Shown here: positions 36,420 to 46,567 of the stretch, piece by piece
How the letters are laid out: every line of letters starts with the position of its first letter
Position numbering within the stretch: position 1 is the stretch's first letter
Source of the DNA: Adonisia turfae CCMR0081
GTDB lineage: Bacteria; Cyanobacteriota; Cyanobacteriia; Phormidesmidales; Phormidesmidaceae
Direction: 5' to 3'
DNA: 62,663 nucleotides
Assembly: GCF_011009555.1 (NCBI RefSeq)
Contig: NZ_QXHD01000004.1
Coordinates: 2,585,661-2,648,323 of the forward strand
Translations under genes and position numbers: made by a program
Notes under the pieces: model-generated
Told to the model about the DNA's origin: nothing
The model's database searches: none
The model's input: only the letters and a program-made list of their open reading frames with translations

Positions 36420-37533
36420 TCGATGGACTTTAAACAAATTTAAACAAACCTGAATTTTTTAAGAGTCTTGCGATCAAAGATTTTTATGTCACTAAGATTA
36501 TCTGTGACGGCAAAGATACTCATCTATGAATTTTGCATCTCAAATCAACACTAATCCATGGCTTCATTTTTCAATGATCAGTTTGCTATGGCTTTTTAAT
36601 GGTCTTTGCCTTCTATATTGCATGGCCACTCTAGCTGTCTTTATGAAAATTCTGTTGACTTAGATGGTTTAGTTTAGACTCAAGCGAAGTGATTAAGATC
36701 AAGCAGACTATACATTGATTCTGATAAATGTCTTGTGTCAGATTATGGTGTGCTCACTGAAATAATCTTCCGAAACGCAAACTTTTACAGTCTCATACCC
36801 AAAACAACAAAATAGCTGTTCTTTTCCTGGCCACAAGACTGAAGTCATAAAGTTGAGGCCATAAGGTCGAGAAATCAGCCACAATGTGAGAACGATCTTC
36901 GGCCTCATATTGTGGCTGACCCTATTTTTAGGTAAACCACACAACAATCTCTCAATTCATCAGATAGACCACATCAAACCTTTTGTATTTTTCAAGCTAT
37001 GCTACATCTCAATATCAAATAACATACGCTTATTTTGAGTGCCGTTCAGCATCCTTGATCCTGAGCTTTTGGCGCAGCGGCACTCAGTATTGGGACCCAG
37101 GATGATGTAGCCAGGTTTCAGCATGCAGTTTCAACTGGGCTATCAAATACAGCCTTACTCTCAACGTAGTCAGGAATCGCATCGCCAATTAAGTTGGACG
37201 TTCGGTTGTAAAATTGTGACCTACGAGGCTGCCATGACATGACAACATTCAGGGCATAAGGGGCACATAAAGATCGTCTATGAAAGACAGACACCCTTAG
37301 AAATAAAGGTTTCAAGGATTTATGAGAGAACTTTAATTAAACAAAGAATAGGAGTTAAGGTAGGTACCGCCCATGGATGTCTGACCATTGGAATCCGTAG
37401 AAATACGGAATTAGCTATGTATTTCTGTATTTTTTTCCTGTCCATAGATCCTTTGGCAGAATGCTGAACTATGTCAAGGTCAATAGGCCATAGGAGTTCC
37501 AAGTTGTACCCCGTTAAAAAATGGTTCAATCCG
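36420..37533. other. Non-coding stretch rich in inverted repeats
   Basis: No convincing gene was found in this 1.1 kb. It is AT-rich and holds at least two hairpins: CAGCCACAATGTGAG (36876) with CTCATATTGTGGCTG (36904), and GAGTGCCG (37038) with CGGCACTC (37078). The first is followed by ACCCTATTTTT and may terminate a plus-strand transcript. Short open frames here lack ribosome sites. Confidence 0.5.
36876..36926 (+). terminator. Terminator-like hairpin in the non-coding stretch
   Basis: Two 15-base arms with one mismatch enclose a 13-base loop and are followed by a run of five T. No gene ends nearby, so it may end an unannotated transcript. Confidence 0.5.
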
Positions 37534-38040
37534 ATGTTTTTAATTAACAACCCCATTCCCTGCGATGGGGTTTGGTCATCCCAACCCCATCGTCAGCCAA
37601 AGCTATGGGAACGACTGATTCAGTTAATATATAACGCTTTAAATATAATCTTTGGAGTAAGTTGGGGGCAGCAGTTTGCCATGGTTGGGCAATCCCCTAC
37701 ACACGATTACATGCCCCTAGAAGTGCTGCCTGATTACTATCTCAACAGTGATAGTGCTAAACGGCTGTGGCAAGATTGGCGGGTATTACGACGATTATTC
37801 ATTCGTCGCGATCACAGTCGTGATTTGCTTTTGCAAGGTCAGTCTGGTTGGTTACCTATCCACGGTATGACCATTCACCAACAGCTAGTGACTATCACCA
37901 CCGATGAAGGTGAGACAGTATTGGATTTAGATGAGCCTGTTGTCTGGCTCAGTCGTGCTAACCCAGCTAATACAAAAATCTCACAAGAACCTATTTGGAC
38001 CGTTGGGTTACAGAATAATAGTTTGTGGTGCCCTGCCTAA
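37534..38040 (+). CDS. Hypothetical protein, 168 residues
   Basis: A soluble protein with strong coding character from ATG 37534 (a longer start at 37471 adds implausible residues). It contains a tryptophan-rich region (LWERLIQLIYNALNIIFGVSWGQQF), a basic patch (RLFIRRDHSRDLLL) and a beta-rich end (IHQQLVTITTDEGETVLDLDEPVVWLS). No family is recognised. It is separated from the minus-strand NagB-like gene by 180 bases. Confidence 0.65.
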   Translation: MFLINNPIPCDGVWSSQPHRQPKLWERLIQLIYNALNIIFGVSWGQQFAMVGQSPTHDYMPLEVLPDYYLNSDSAKRLWQDWRVLRRLFIRRDHSRDLLLQGQSGWLPIHGMTIHQQLVTITTDEGETVLDLDEPVVWLSRANPANTKISQEPIWTVGLQNNSLWCPA

Positions 38041-38221
38041 TGAGGACGATCAGTTCTCAGTGTTGAGTGCTGATTCATAAATTTCTGATACAGGAAATCT
38101 AACAAAAGAAACAGTGACAGGCGTTGCGCTACCGGCAAATCTGTAGGAATTGTGAGAGCGATATGGGGTACAAGCGTTAGCATGGTAGGCGTTTATTTCG
38201 CCTCTGTTGACTCTTGTACCT

Positions 38222-39010
38222 TTATGTCATATTTGAGAAGAGTCGGCAGGCTGGTTCATCTATAAAGAGAGTGTTTTTTCCTTTGCCATCAAGTCTTAGA
38301 ATAGAAGCAGGACAAGCTTCAGATGGAGAGACTGTTAGTACCGTTTTAAGAACATCAGCTTTATAATCTCCAAAGACACAGCAGAGATTATATCGAGCAC
38401 TGCGGATGGCACTCAGGCTGAGGGTAATCGCATAGGCAGGAACAGCTGAAAGCTGTGGGAAATATCCAGAGGTCAATTGTTGTTGGCGGTTGATATTGTC
38501 CAAGCGTACAAGTTTTACCCATCGAGAATCATGGAAATCTGCTACGGCTGGATCATTAAAGGCTAGGTGGCCGTTATCGCCAATACCCAGTAAACAGATA
38601 TCAATTGGTTTTTGGGTGAGCAACTGGGTGTAGCGATCGCACTCTTCAATCGGCTCTAATGCATCACCATTGAGATAATTAAATACTTGAAACGGTAACC
38701 ATCGGACAATGTGATGGTGCAAGTAAGCGCCAAAGCTAGCCGGATGCTCGCGACTCAGACCTAAAAACTCATCCAGGTGAAAGCCGATCACCCGTGACCA
38801 ATCTACAGTGGTATCACGGCGAAGGTACCCTAATAGACCCAGTTGCGATCGCCCGGTAGCAAACACGATGGTGGCCTGTGGCTGATGCTGAAGTGTCTGC
38901 TGTAGCTGGATAATAACTTGCTGTGCCGCCGCCTGAGCTAACGAGTCTGGATCTGGATAGACTCGCACATTAAGCGCATCGACCTTAAACCTGCGGTTAG
39001 ACATCGCCAC
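38222..39010 (-). CDS. Glucosamine-6-phosphate deaminase-like protein (NagB/6-PGL superfamily)
   Basis: A 262-residue sugar-phosphate isomerase/deaminase-like protein. The NagB landmarks are FATGRSQLGLL (phosphate loop), FHLDEFLG (the catalytic aspartate region) and LGIGDNGHLAFNDP. In NagB the last motif is DGHIAFNEP, so the proton-shuttle aspartate is asparagine and the glutamate is aspartate. This variant form is found in a NagB-like subgroup, whose substrate may differ. It would act in amino-sugar recycling in the cytosol. It stands alone. Confidence 0.85.
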   Translation of the reverse strand: MAMSNRRFKVDALNVRVYPDPDSLAQAAAQQVIIQLQQTLQHQPQATIVFATGRSQLGLLGYLRRDTTVDWSRVIGFHLDEFLGLSREHPASFGAYLHHHIVRWLPFQVFNYLNGDALEPIEECDRYTQLLTQKPIDICLLGIGDNGHLAFNDPAVADFHDSRWVKLVRLDNINRQQQLTSGYFPQLSAVPAYAITLSLSAIRSARYNLCCVFGDYKADVLKTVLTVSPSEACPASILRLDGKGKNTLFIDEPACRLFSNMT

Positions 39011-39226
39011 TTAGCCTAAATTCTCAGATTTACATAACACTAGAGCAACGCCATAAAAGTTAAAACTTGCTCGGTGATCATGGCCTACTATGCACTAGTT
39101 TCTTTTGACTACTTAAAAAAAACTCTGGGATTCATAAGCTTGCGCTAAGCTTTGTAGGTTCGAGGAACAAATGGTGTAAACCATCTTTAATCCCCGATAC
39201 TTGGGCGTTATCTGACAGGTTAGAGC

Positions 39227-42016
39227 ATGAGTGCAAAGTGGTTGTGGCTAATTCTCGGAGGGTTTCTTGCGCTTACCTTCTCTGGATCCTTCGTGCACTT
39301 GATCACAGAAGTGTGGTGGTTCGACTCGGTTGGGTTTGCAGATATTCTATGGACTCGATTGCGCTGGCAGGGGGCGATCGCAATCCTAGCCTTTGCCAGC
39401 TGGTGGTTAATTTTATTCATAAACTATGCAATTGCTCAACGCATTACTCGCGAACGTCCCCTACGGGTTGTGCAAAATCCCCAGTGGGATCCCTATTTAC
39501 CAAGCTTAATCCGCTACGTTAGTTTCGGTCTGATTACGTTGCTAGCTTTAACCGCTGCCATCAATGGTATTGAAGCCTGGCAGGATGTCCTCAAGTTTCT
39601 TCACCCGGTAGACTTTGGTGCCCAAGACCCTCTGTATGGGCGCGAAATGAGCTTTTATATTTTCCAACTCCCCCTCTTCGAGAGTTTACATAGGGCTATC
39701 ATCGAAATATTGGTATGGAGTCTAGCACTTGCAGCCAGCATTTATGGGGTTAAAGGAGAAATTCGCCCAGAACGCGGTTGGAAATACTTTCTCACCGGAG
39801 AAGTCAAAACCCACTTCTGTGTATTGTTAGCTGGATTAGCTGCTGTCGTTGCCTTAGGATTTTGGCTCGCTCGCTACGAACTCCTCTATTCTTCAACAGG
39901 CGTTGTCTTTGGTGCCGGCTATACCGATGTCAATGCTCGTATGCAAGCCTACGGCATCATGGGATTCATCACCATTGCCGTCGGTATTTTATTCTTACTT
40001 TCCCTGTGGCGTAGCGGTTTTCTGCTACCGCTTACAGCCATTAGTCTCTATGTAGCCGTTTTTGTTCTGGTGACTGGGGTATATCCCTGGGGACAACAAA
40101 AGTTTGTTGTAGAACCTAACGAACTGCAAAAAGAAGCTCCCTACATCGCCGACAACATTGAACTTACCCGCCTAGCCTACGGTCTAGATGATGTTCAGCA
40201 AGAATCTTTTGAGGTTAAAAATCAGCTAGATGCCACTACTCTAGAAAATAATAGTGGCACTATCGACAACATTCGCCTATGGGACTATCGCCCTCTGCAA
40301 AGTACCTACGGTAGTTTGCAAACCCTACGTCCCTATTACAAATTTCAAGACGTTGACATTGATCGCTACACCTTAGATAACGACTATCGTCAGGTAATGT
40401 TATCGCCTCGGGAGCTAGTGGATGATGCCCTACCCGACCAAGCTCAAACATGGGTCAACCAACACATAATTTATACCCATGGCTATGGTCTGGCCATGAG
40501 CCCAGTGAATAAGGTTACCGAAGATGGTCTACCGGAATTATTTATCAAGGACTTACCCCCAACAAGCACTGTCGATCTCACCATCGAGCAACCTCGAATT
40601 TATTATGGGGAAGCAACAGATCGCTACATCTTAACTGGCACTGACCAGGCTGAATTTGACTATCCTCTAGGCAATGATAACGCCCAATATAACTACACAG
40701 GTCCTGGTGGTGTTCCCATTGGTTCCATGCTACGAAGACTAGCCTATGCTTACAACCTAGGCGACTGGCAACTGCTACTGTCCAACTCTCTCGGAGAGAA
40801 TTCTCGGATTCACTACCATCGATTAATTCAGCAGCGCATTCAACAGTTAGCTCCCTTTCTTTCCCTCGATAGCGATCCCTATTTAGCCATCATTGACGGG
40901 CGACTCCAATGGATTGTTGATGCCTATACCCTCAGCGATCGCTATCCCTATTCTGAACCTCTATGGCGCAGTGAGGGCATTGAAGACGTATTACAGGGGC
41001 GCGCTATGCAGCGTATTGTCAGCAGTGGCACTAACTACATCCGTAATCCTGTTAAAGCTGTGGTCGACGCCTATGACGGCACCATCAAGCTTTACATTGT
41101 TGACACAGAGGACCCGATTCTGGCTTCTTTTCAACAGAGCTTTCCCACATTATTTGACAATTTAGAAAACGCACCACCTACACTCCAGCAGCATTTTCGC
41201 TATCCTCAAATGCTGTTTAAGATTCAGGCTCAAGTCTATCGAGCCTATCATATGGATCGTCCAGATGTGTTTTACAACCAGGAAGACCTCTGGGATTTCC
41301 CAACTCAGATCACACGAGAAGAAAGCTCAGAAACCCTGGAACCGTACTACGTCATCATGAAACTGCCCGAGGGTGAAGCAGAAGAATTTATGTTGATCGT
41401 GCCTTTTACCCCGGTACAGAAAAATAATATGGTGGCGTGGATGACAGCACGCTGTGATGGGAATAACTATGGCAAACTGTTAACCTATGAATTCTCTAGA
41501 CAGGCCTTAATCTATGGCCCGCGCCAAATTGATTCCCGTATCGATCAAGATACTGACATTTCTCAACAATTAACGCTTTGGAATCAAGAAGGCTCAGAAG
41601 TCTTTCGTGGGGATTTACTGGTTATCCCTATTGAGGAGTCACTGCTGTATGTAGAACCTGTCTATCTACAAGCGCGGGGACAAAATAACAATAGCAACGC
41701 TATTCCAGAACTCAAACGGGTGATTGTGGCCTACAAAGACACAATTGTAATGGAACAAACATTGGAAGACAGTTTAACTAGACTGTTTGGGCAGCTTCGT
41801 CCTACACCTTCAGTGGCAGAAACCACCCCAGAAACATCGACGCCACCACCTACACCAGCATCTCCCACAGCCGATCAACAGGCCCTGATTCAATCTGCTC
41901 TAGAAGCTTACACCCAAGGTCAGCAAGCACTACAACGGGGAGACTGGCCAGCCTATGGGGCTGCTCAAACACGCTTAGGAAAACTACTTGAGCAATTAAC
42001 TAAAGCAGAAGAATAA
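39227..42016 (+). CDS. UPF0182 family membrane protein
   Basis: A 929-residue protein. The N-terminal third has about seven membrane helices (WLWLILGGFLALTFSGSFV through LYVAVFVLVTGVYPWGQQ), then a large extracytoplasmic part with the family phrases FVVEPNELQKEAPYI, RLWDYRPLQSTY, YTHGYGLAMSPVN, and YGEATDRYILTGT. The C-terminal end is a proline/threonine-rich linker and a short tetratricopeptide-like segment. UPF0182 proteins occur in cyanobacteria and actinobacteria with unknown function. The length is normal for the family. Confidence 0.93.
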   Translation: MSAKWLWLILGGFLALTFSGSFVHLITEVWWFDSVGFADILWTRLRWQGAIAILAFASWWLILFINYAIAQRITRERPLRVVQNPQWDPYLPSLIRYVSFGLITLLALTAAINGIEAWQDVLKFLHPVDFGAQDPLYGREMSFYIFQLPLFESLHRAIIEILVWSLALAASIYGVKGEIRPERGWKYFLTGEVKTHFCVLLAGLAAVVALGFWLARYELLYSSTGVVFGAGYTDVNARMQAYGIMGFITIAVGILFLLSLWRSGFLLPLTAISLYVAVFVLVTGVYPWGQQKFVVEPNELQKEAPYIADNIELTRLAYGLDDVQQESFEVKNQLDATTLENNSGTIDNIRLWDYRPLQSTYGSLQTLRPYYKFQDVDIDRYTLDNDYRQVMLSPRELVDDALPDQAQTWVNQHIIYTHGYGLAMSPVNKVTEDGLPELFIKDLPPTSTVDLTIEQPRIYYGEATDRYILTGTDQAEFDYPLGNDNAQYNYTGPGGVPIGSMLRRLAYAYNLGDWQLLLSNSLGENSRIHYHRLIQQRIQQLAPFLSLDSDPYLAIIDGRLQWIVDAYTLSDRYPYSEPLWRSEGIEDVLQGRAMQRIVSSGTNYIRNPVKAVVDAYDGTIKLYIVDTEDPILASFQQSFPTLFDNLENAPPTLQQHFRYPQMLFKIQAQVYRAYHMDRPDVFYNQEDLWDFPTQITREESSETLEPYYVIMKLPEGEAEEFMLIVPFTPVQKNNMVAWMTARCDGNNYGKLLTYEFSRQALIYGPRQIDSRIDQDTDISQQLTLWNQEGSEVFRGDLLVIPIEESLLYVEPVYLQARGQNNNSNAIPELKRVIVAYKDTIVMEQTLEDSLTRLFGQLRPTPSVAETTPETSTPPPTPASPTADQQALIQSALEAYTQGQQALQRGDWPAYGAAQTRLGKLLEQLTKAEE

Positions 42017-42243
42017 AGCCATGGTATCCATGACCTATCGGTATCAGTCATCACATAGCTGTGTTTAGAAACACCTGATTTTTTAGACGGTTTCTGAGTA
42101 TGGGCTCCTGACGACCCCTGATCGCGTCTGGAAGTGTAGGGGGGAACAACTGACAGTCATAGCGATCCGGAAGTGCTTTGCTCGTCTGGATACTATGGGT
42201 TCCCAGCCTACGACATCCATCCAGCCTGTAAGGGAAGCTCAGC

Positions 42244-44220
42244 GTGAAAATCAAATCTAAAAGCCTACTGCTTCGGCTCATTACTCCCCTGTCGTTATTG
42301 TCTGTCGCTACCATATTGACAATTTCAGTGAGCACATATTTCTCAGCACGGGAAACCCTGAAAAGATCGCTATACGACCGCTTGAGCGTAGCAGCCACCC
42401 TCAAGGAAGAAGAACTCACTCAGTGGTTTCAAACCCATCGTAACGATATTCTGCTGCTGGCCCGTTTGCCAGAAATTCAGACACAGACTGAGCGCCTGGT
42501 ATCTGACACTGTTCCACCTCCGGAAGATACCCCCCAAGCTGAACCGTCATCTGCTCCAGAAATCAAAAAAAATGCCCGCATAAAACTCGCATCTTATCTG
42601 CGAAACATCATCACGCTTAAGCCCGACTTCGCAGAGGTGTCAATTGTGGCAGACGATGGCATGGTTGTATTTTCAACCAATAAAAAACTAGAAAATACGT
42701 CTCAATCCCTAGAAGCCAATACAACCTACTTTGCTGATGGCTCAGGCGATATTACCCCCATTCCCTACAGTTCTCCCACCACCGGTACAACAGCTATTAC
42801 CTTAGCAACACCGATCCTAGATGCAGCTAAAAATCGGATTGGGGTGCTGAAGGTCACTCTAGATTTAAGAGAAGTGGATGCCTTAATTCAGGAACGAACC
42901 GGACTAGGTAAAACGGGAACCACATACCTGGTTGGCCAGATCGAGGAACAAAATACATTTATTGTCTCTGACAAGGATGAAGAATCAGCAGGTAATATCA
43001 GCAGCTTTGCCATTGATGCCGCCACCTCAGGCGAAAGTGGGGCTGGCCTTTATCAAAACTATGCAGGCAAACCGGTCATTGGTGTCTACCGTTGGTTAGA
43101 TAGCCAAAATCTAGCTCTCCTAGCGGAAATTAACCAACGGGAAGCGTTTGCTCCAGCCCGTGCCCTCGCCAGGAATATCTTATTAATCGGTTTTGTGGCA
43201 ACGGGGTTATTGTTATCAGGTATTTATTTATTATCTCGTCGTATTACTCGACCCATTACAGAAATTACTAAAGCTGCGATTCAGCTCCAAAGCGGTCAAC
43301 TCGAGCAGTCACTGTCAGTCAATAGTAAAGATGAAATCGGTGTCCTGGCTCAGGCATTCAATCATATGAGTCAGCAGCTCAAACAGTCTTTTGATACCCT
43401 AGAAAGTACTAACCAAGAGCTGGAAATACGGGTTAAGGAGCGAACAGTTGAGTTAGAAGCAGCAAAGGAAGTTGCAGAAGCTGCCACTCGTGCCAAGAGT
43501 GCTTTTTTGGCTAATATGAGCCACGAACTTCGAACACCGCTCAATAGTATCATTGGCTATAGCGAAATGATCGAAGAAGATGTGGAAATTATTGGTGAGC
43601 CCAGTCTCATTCCGGACTTACGTAAAATTCAGGGCTCTAGTAAACATTTACTCAATTTAATTAACAGTGTACTTGAGCTGTCCAAAATTGAGGCGGGTCG
43701 CATGGAGCTACAGCTACAATCCGTAAATGTCATGGCTCTTGTAGAAGATGTCCTGGAAACTATCCGACCAAACGCAGAAAGGAAACTCAATCACATCACT
43801 CTCAATACGGCTAATAACATGGGTTCGATTGAAACCGACTTTGGTAAACTACGCCAGTGCCTTTTACATTTACTCAGTAATGCCAATAAGTTTACTGAGC
43901 GCGGTCAGATTATTCTCACTGTGCAAACATCACAGCATCAAGATGAAAGCTACCTTGAATTTACAGTTGAAGATACGGGTATTGGCATAGCTCCAGACCA
44001 GCTAGAACATGTTTTTGAAGCATTTACTCAAGCTGATGATTCATCAACTCGCCCATTTGATGGTACTGGCTTAGGGCTAACCATCACTCGCGAATTTGTG
44101 TATATGCTTGGAGGTGTTGTCACAGCCCAAAACAGACCGAATAAGGGGGCTATGTTCAAAATTCGGATTCCTCAGATAATTCCCCGCGTTAAGCACCAGT
44201 TAGCCACTGCTGAGGTTTAA
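42244..44220 (+). CDS. Membrane sensor histidine kinase (Cache-HAMP-HisKA)
   Basis: A 658-residue kinase starting at GTG 42244. A first membrane helix (LITPLSLLSVATILTISV) and a second near residue 312 (NILLIGFVATGLLLSGIYLLS) enclose a periplasmic dCache-like sensor. HAMP, a coiled coil and HisKA (NMSHELRTPLNSIIGYSE) follow, then an ATPase domain with N box, DTGIGIAPDQ and GTGLGLTI. The F-box region reads DDSSTRPFDGTGLGL, where the usual basic-aromatic-glycine (RKYGG) is altered. No response regulator is adjacent. A close paralog lies at 46568, with a solute-binding protein between. Confidence 0.93.
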   Translation: MKIKSKSLLLRLITPLSLLSVATILTISVSTYFSARETLKRSLYDRLSVAATLKEEELTQWFQTHRNDILLLARLPEIQTQTERLVSDTVPPPEDTPQAEPSSAPEIKKNARIKLASYLRNIITLKPDFAEVSIVADDGMVVFSTNKKLENTSQSLEANTTYFADGSGDITPIPYSSPTTGTTAITLATPILDAAKNRIGVLKVTLDLREVDALIQERTGLGKTGTTYLVGQIEEQNTFIVSDKDEESAGNISSFAIDAATSGESGAGLYQNYAGKPVIGVYRWLDSQNLALLAEINQREAFAPARALARNILLIGFVATGLLLSGIYLLSRRITRPITEITKAAIQLQSGQLEQSLSVNSKDEIGVLAQAFNHMSQQLKQSFDTLESTNQELEIRVKERTVELEAAKEVAEAATRAKSAFLANMSHELRTPLNSIIGYSEMIEEDVEIIGEPSLIPDLRKIQGSSKHLLNLINSVLELSKIEAGRMELQLQSVNVMALVEDVLETIRPNAERKLNHITLNTANNMGSIETDFGKLRQCLLHLLSNANKFTERGQIILTVQTSQHQDESYLEFTVEDTGIGIAPDQLEHVFEAFTQADDSSTRPFDGTGLGLTITREFVYMLGGVVTAQNRPNKGAMFKIRIPQIIPRVKHQLATAEV

Positions 44221-44274
44221 AGTACCCGTGCTAAAGAGCAAGCCATAACTAACTTCCAACAGTGAATGTTGAAG

Positions 44275-44294
44275 AGACGTTCCATGGAACGTCT
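44275..44294. repeat. Perfect 20-base palindrome
   Basis: AGACGTTCCATGGAACGTCT reads the same on both strands and lies 55 bases after the kinase gene. Palindromes of this exact kind recur in cyanobacterial intergenic DNA. It may end transcription or be a dispersed repeat unit. Confidence 0.75.
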
Positions 44295-44410
44295 GTACAT
44301 CCAAAATTTGGACGTTAATGGATTTTATTTCCTAAGGCTGAGTAGCTGACGTTCGAAAAATTGGTATAAAAAGGCCTTTTATATAAACCGTAGTCTTAAT
44401 AAAGACAGCT

Positions 44411-44442
44411 TACCCATCGAGTAAATGCTCATTCGATGGGTA
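44411..44442 (+). terminator. Hairpin in the intergenic region
   Basis: TACCCATCGA and TCGATGGGTA form a 10-base stem with a 12-base loop, followed by GTTTCTATT, a weak T-run. Between here and 45133 no gene was found; the stretch is AT-rich. Confidence 0.45.
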
Positions 44443-45133
44443 GTTTCTATTAAAAATACAAGGTGATTCTTCGTCTTATTTTTAAGATAAAGCTTGTATC
44501 TAACACGATTTCTTTACCTTACTTTCCTGAGCACATCTAATGGACTTGAACATTTAGATAAACCCGGTGAATTTACACAAACTCATGTGTTGATTATCAC
44601 TCCATTGATGGTAACAAAAGTAGCTGTGTTGTGTTTAGAATAAATTATTTAAAAAATCATTGTTTTCATTAGAAAGACCTCATGAAAAACATTAAGATAT
44701 GGGCAGTAAGTATCATTTTTCCTATTTTATTGATTAGACTTGCAGTAATATCCCATAGACTATATATGTGATACAGAGTGATATTCTTATTTCAAGCTTC
44801 AGTAATAAAACGATGAGAATTGTTTCAGGCTTGATGTGATGTTAACGAGTCTAGGCAGAGGCAAAAAGCAATCTGTTTAGCAAGTTAATACCTTTTATTA
44901 AAAGTATCTGGGTGCATATCGAAAAATCAGGATGAAGGGTGTTTGTATATCGATAGCAATCGTTCAAGCAATTTTTTGGGCCAATTATTAGATGCTCCCG
45001 TAGGTCGCTCTATCGTCAGAATACGTGGAATTTTTAAGGCTGATCTCTCCATTTCTGAATACAGATTTTTCATGATTGTTTGAATAGTTTTACCTCTGAG
45101 GTAGTAGCTATTTTTATTGGAGATATTGTATTT

Positions 45134-46510
45134 ATGCAACGGCGCAAATTTGCACAGTTATCACTGTTTGGGTTAGGTGGTTTGATTGCGAGCTGTACCC
45201 GCGGACAACAAGTCTCCACCCCTAATGACATACCATCTGAGAACAAACTTAAGATATGGTGGCAAGAGGGGTTTTATCCAGAGGAAATTGATGCACTTAA
45301 ACAGATTATTGAAGTTTGGAAAACCCAAAGCCAGATAGAGGTTGAACTCAACGTTATTCCCCAGAAAGACATTCTGGCAGCACTTGATCGGGCATTGAGC
45401 ACCGGTACCGACGATATTCCTGATATTTTCTATTCTGGCTCAGCTGACTTAACGAGTATTCCTCGTTTAGCGTGGAATGGAGAACTTGCCGATGTCTCTG
45501 ATGTAATTCAACCGATTAAACAGTACTACACAGATAATGTGCTGGACGGCGTTAACTATCAGAATAAGACTGGAGGCAGCCGTAGCTACTATGCTGTGCC
45601 ACTGATGCAGTCAGCCATTCATATTCACTATTGGGAAGATTTATTAATCAATGCCGTCGGGGAACGTCGGGTAACTATTCCTAAAGACTGGCAAAGTTTC
45701 TGGGATTTTTGGCAGAATATTCATTCCACACTTCAGGCGAATCAAGGCAGTGACATTTACAGTGTGGGTATGCCAATGTCCCTTAGCCTCGATACCTACA
45801 ATAACTTTGAACAATTTTTAGAAGCCCATAATGTTCAAGTTCTAAATGAATCGGGTAGTTTTGCCATAACACCAGAAAATCGAGAAGCCTTTGTGACTGC
45901 GATCGCAGACTATGCCCGATTTTTCGAGAATAATACGGTTCCCCCAGATGCCGTTGATTGGGATAACACAGGCAATAATGTCTCGCTTCTAAGTCGAAAA
46001 AGCCTGATGACCGTCAATCATACCCTTTCGGCTCCAGGTTCCCAGCGCAGTGATGATGAGACTTACTACAAAAATCTGGCGACGGTCGAATGGCCCAGCA
46101 AGCCAGATGGTAGTCCCATGCGCTATGTCATTGAAATTAAACAGGCCGTTATCTTAGCTAACTCCAAGCAACAGACAGCGGCCAAAGACTTTCTGGCTTT
46201 TCTAGCCCAGCCTAATAATCTATCGGCCTATACCAAAGGTGCCCAGGGGCGGTATTTACCCGTTATGCCCGAACTCTTTAAAGACCCATTCTGGCAAGAG
46301 CAGCGAGATACTCACATTTCTGTCGCTGTTCAACAGCTACAAAATACACGGCCTGCATACCAAGTATTAAACCCCGCTTATGGTGAGGTCGCTGAGCAAA
46401 ATATTTGGGGGCAGATTATGAATAAAATTGCCCTCGGTGAACTCGATAATGAATCAGCTGCAGATGAGGCCATTCAACTGATTCAACAAATATTTGACGA
46501 TTGGCAATAG
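45134..46510 (+). CDS. Orphan extracellular solute-binding lipoprotein (family 1, sugar type)
   Basis: A 458-residue solute-binding protein from ATG 45134. The N-terminus MQRRKFAQLSLFGLGGLIASC has a twin-arginine-like start and a lipobox (LIASC), so it is anchored outside the inner membrane. Family features include KIWWQEGFYPEEIDALKQI, DIFYSGSADL, a hinge region and YTKGAQGRYLPVMP near the end. No permease or ATPase gene is adjacent. It begins 914 bases after one kinase and ends 58 bases before its paralog, so it may feed a signal to those sensors rather than serve transport. Confidence 0.88.
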   Translation: MQRRKFAQLSLFGLGGLIASCTRGQQVSTPNDIPSENKLKIWWQEGFYPEEIDALKQIIEVWKTQSQIEVELNVIPQKDILAALDRALSTGTDDIPDIFYSGSADLTSIPRLAWNGELADVSDVIQPIKQYYTDNVLDGVNYQNKTGGSRSYYAVPLMQSAIHIHYWEDLLINAVGERRVTIPKDWQSFWDFWQNIHSTLQANQGSDIYSVGMPMSLSLDTYNNFEQFLEAHNVQVLNESGSFAITPENREAFVTAIADYARFFENNTVPPDAVDWDNTGNNVSLLSRKSLMTVNHTLSAPGSQRSDDETYYKNLATVEWPSKPDGSPMRYVIEIKQAVILANSKQQTAAKDFLAFLAQPNNLSAYTKGAQGRYLPVMPELFKDPFWQEQRDTHISVAVQQLQNTRPAYQVLNPAYGEVAEQNIWGQIMNKIALGELDNESAADEAIQLIQQIFDDWQ

Positions 46511-46567
46511 CTATTGCCAGGGTGCTCTCTCTCTGCGATCAAACTCTACCAAACATAAAGGGCAAAC

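Noticed and set aside
36738..36947. Short minus-strand frame in the hairpin-rich gap
   Set aside because: It reads through an inverted repeat and has no coding character.
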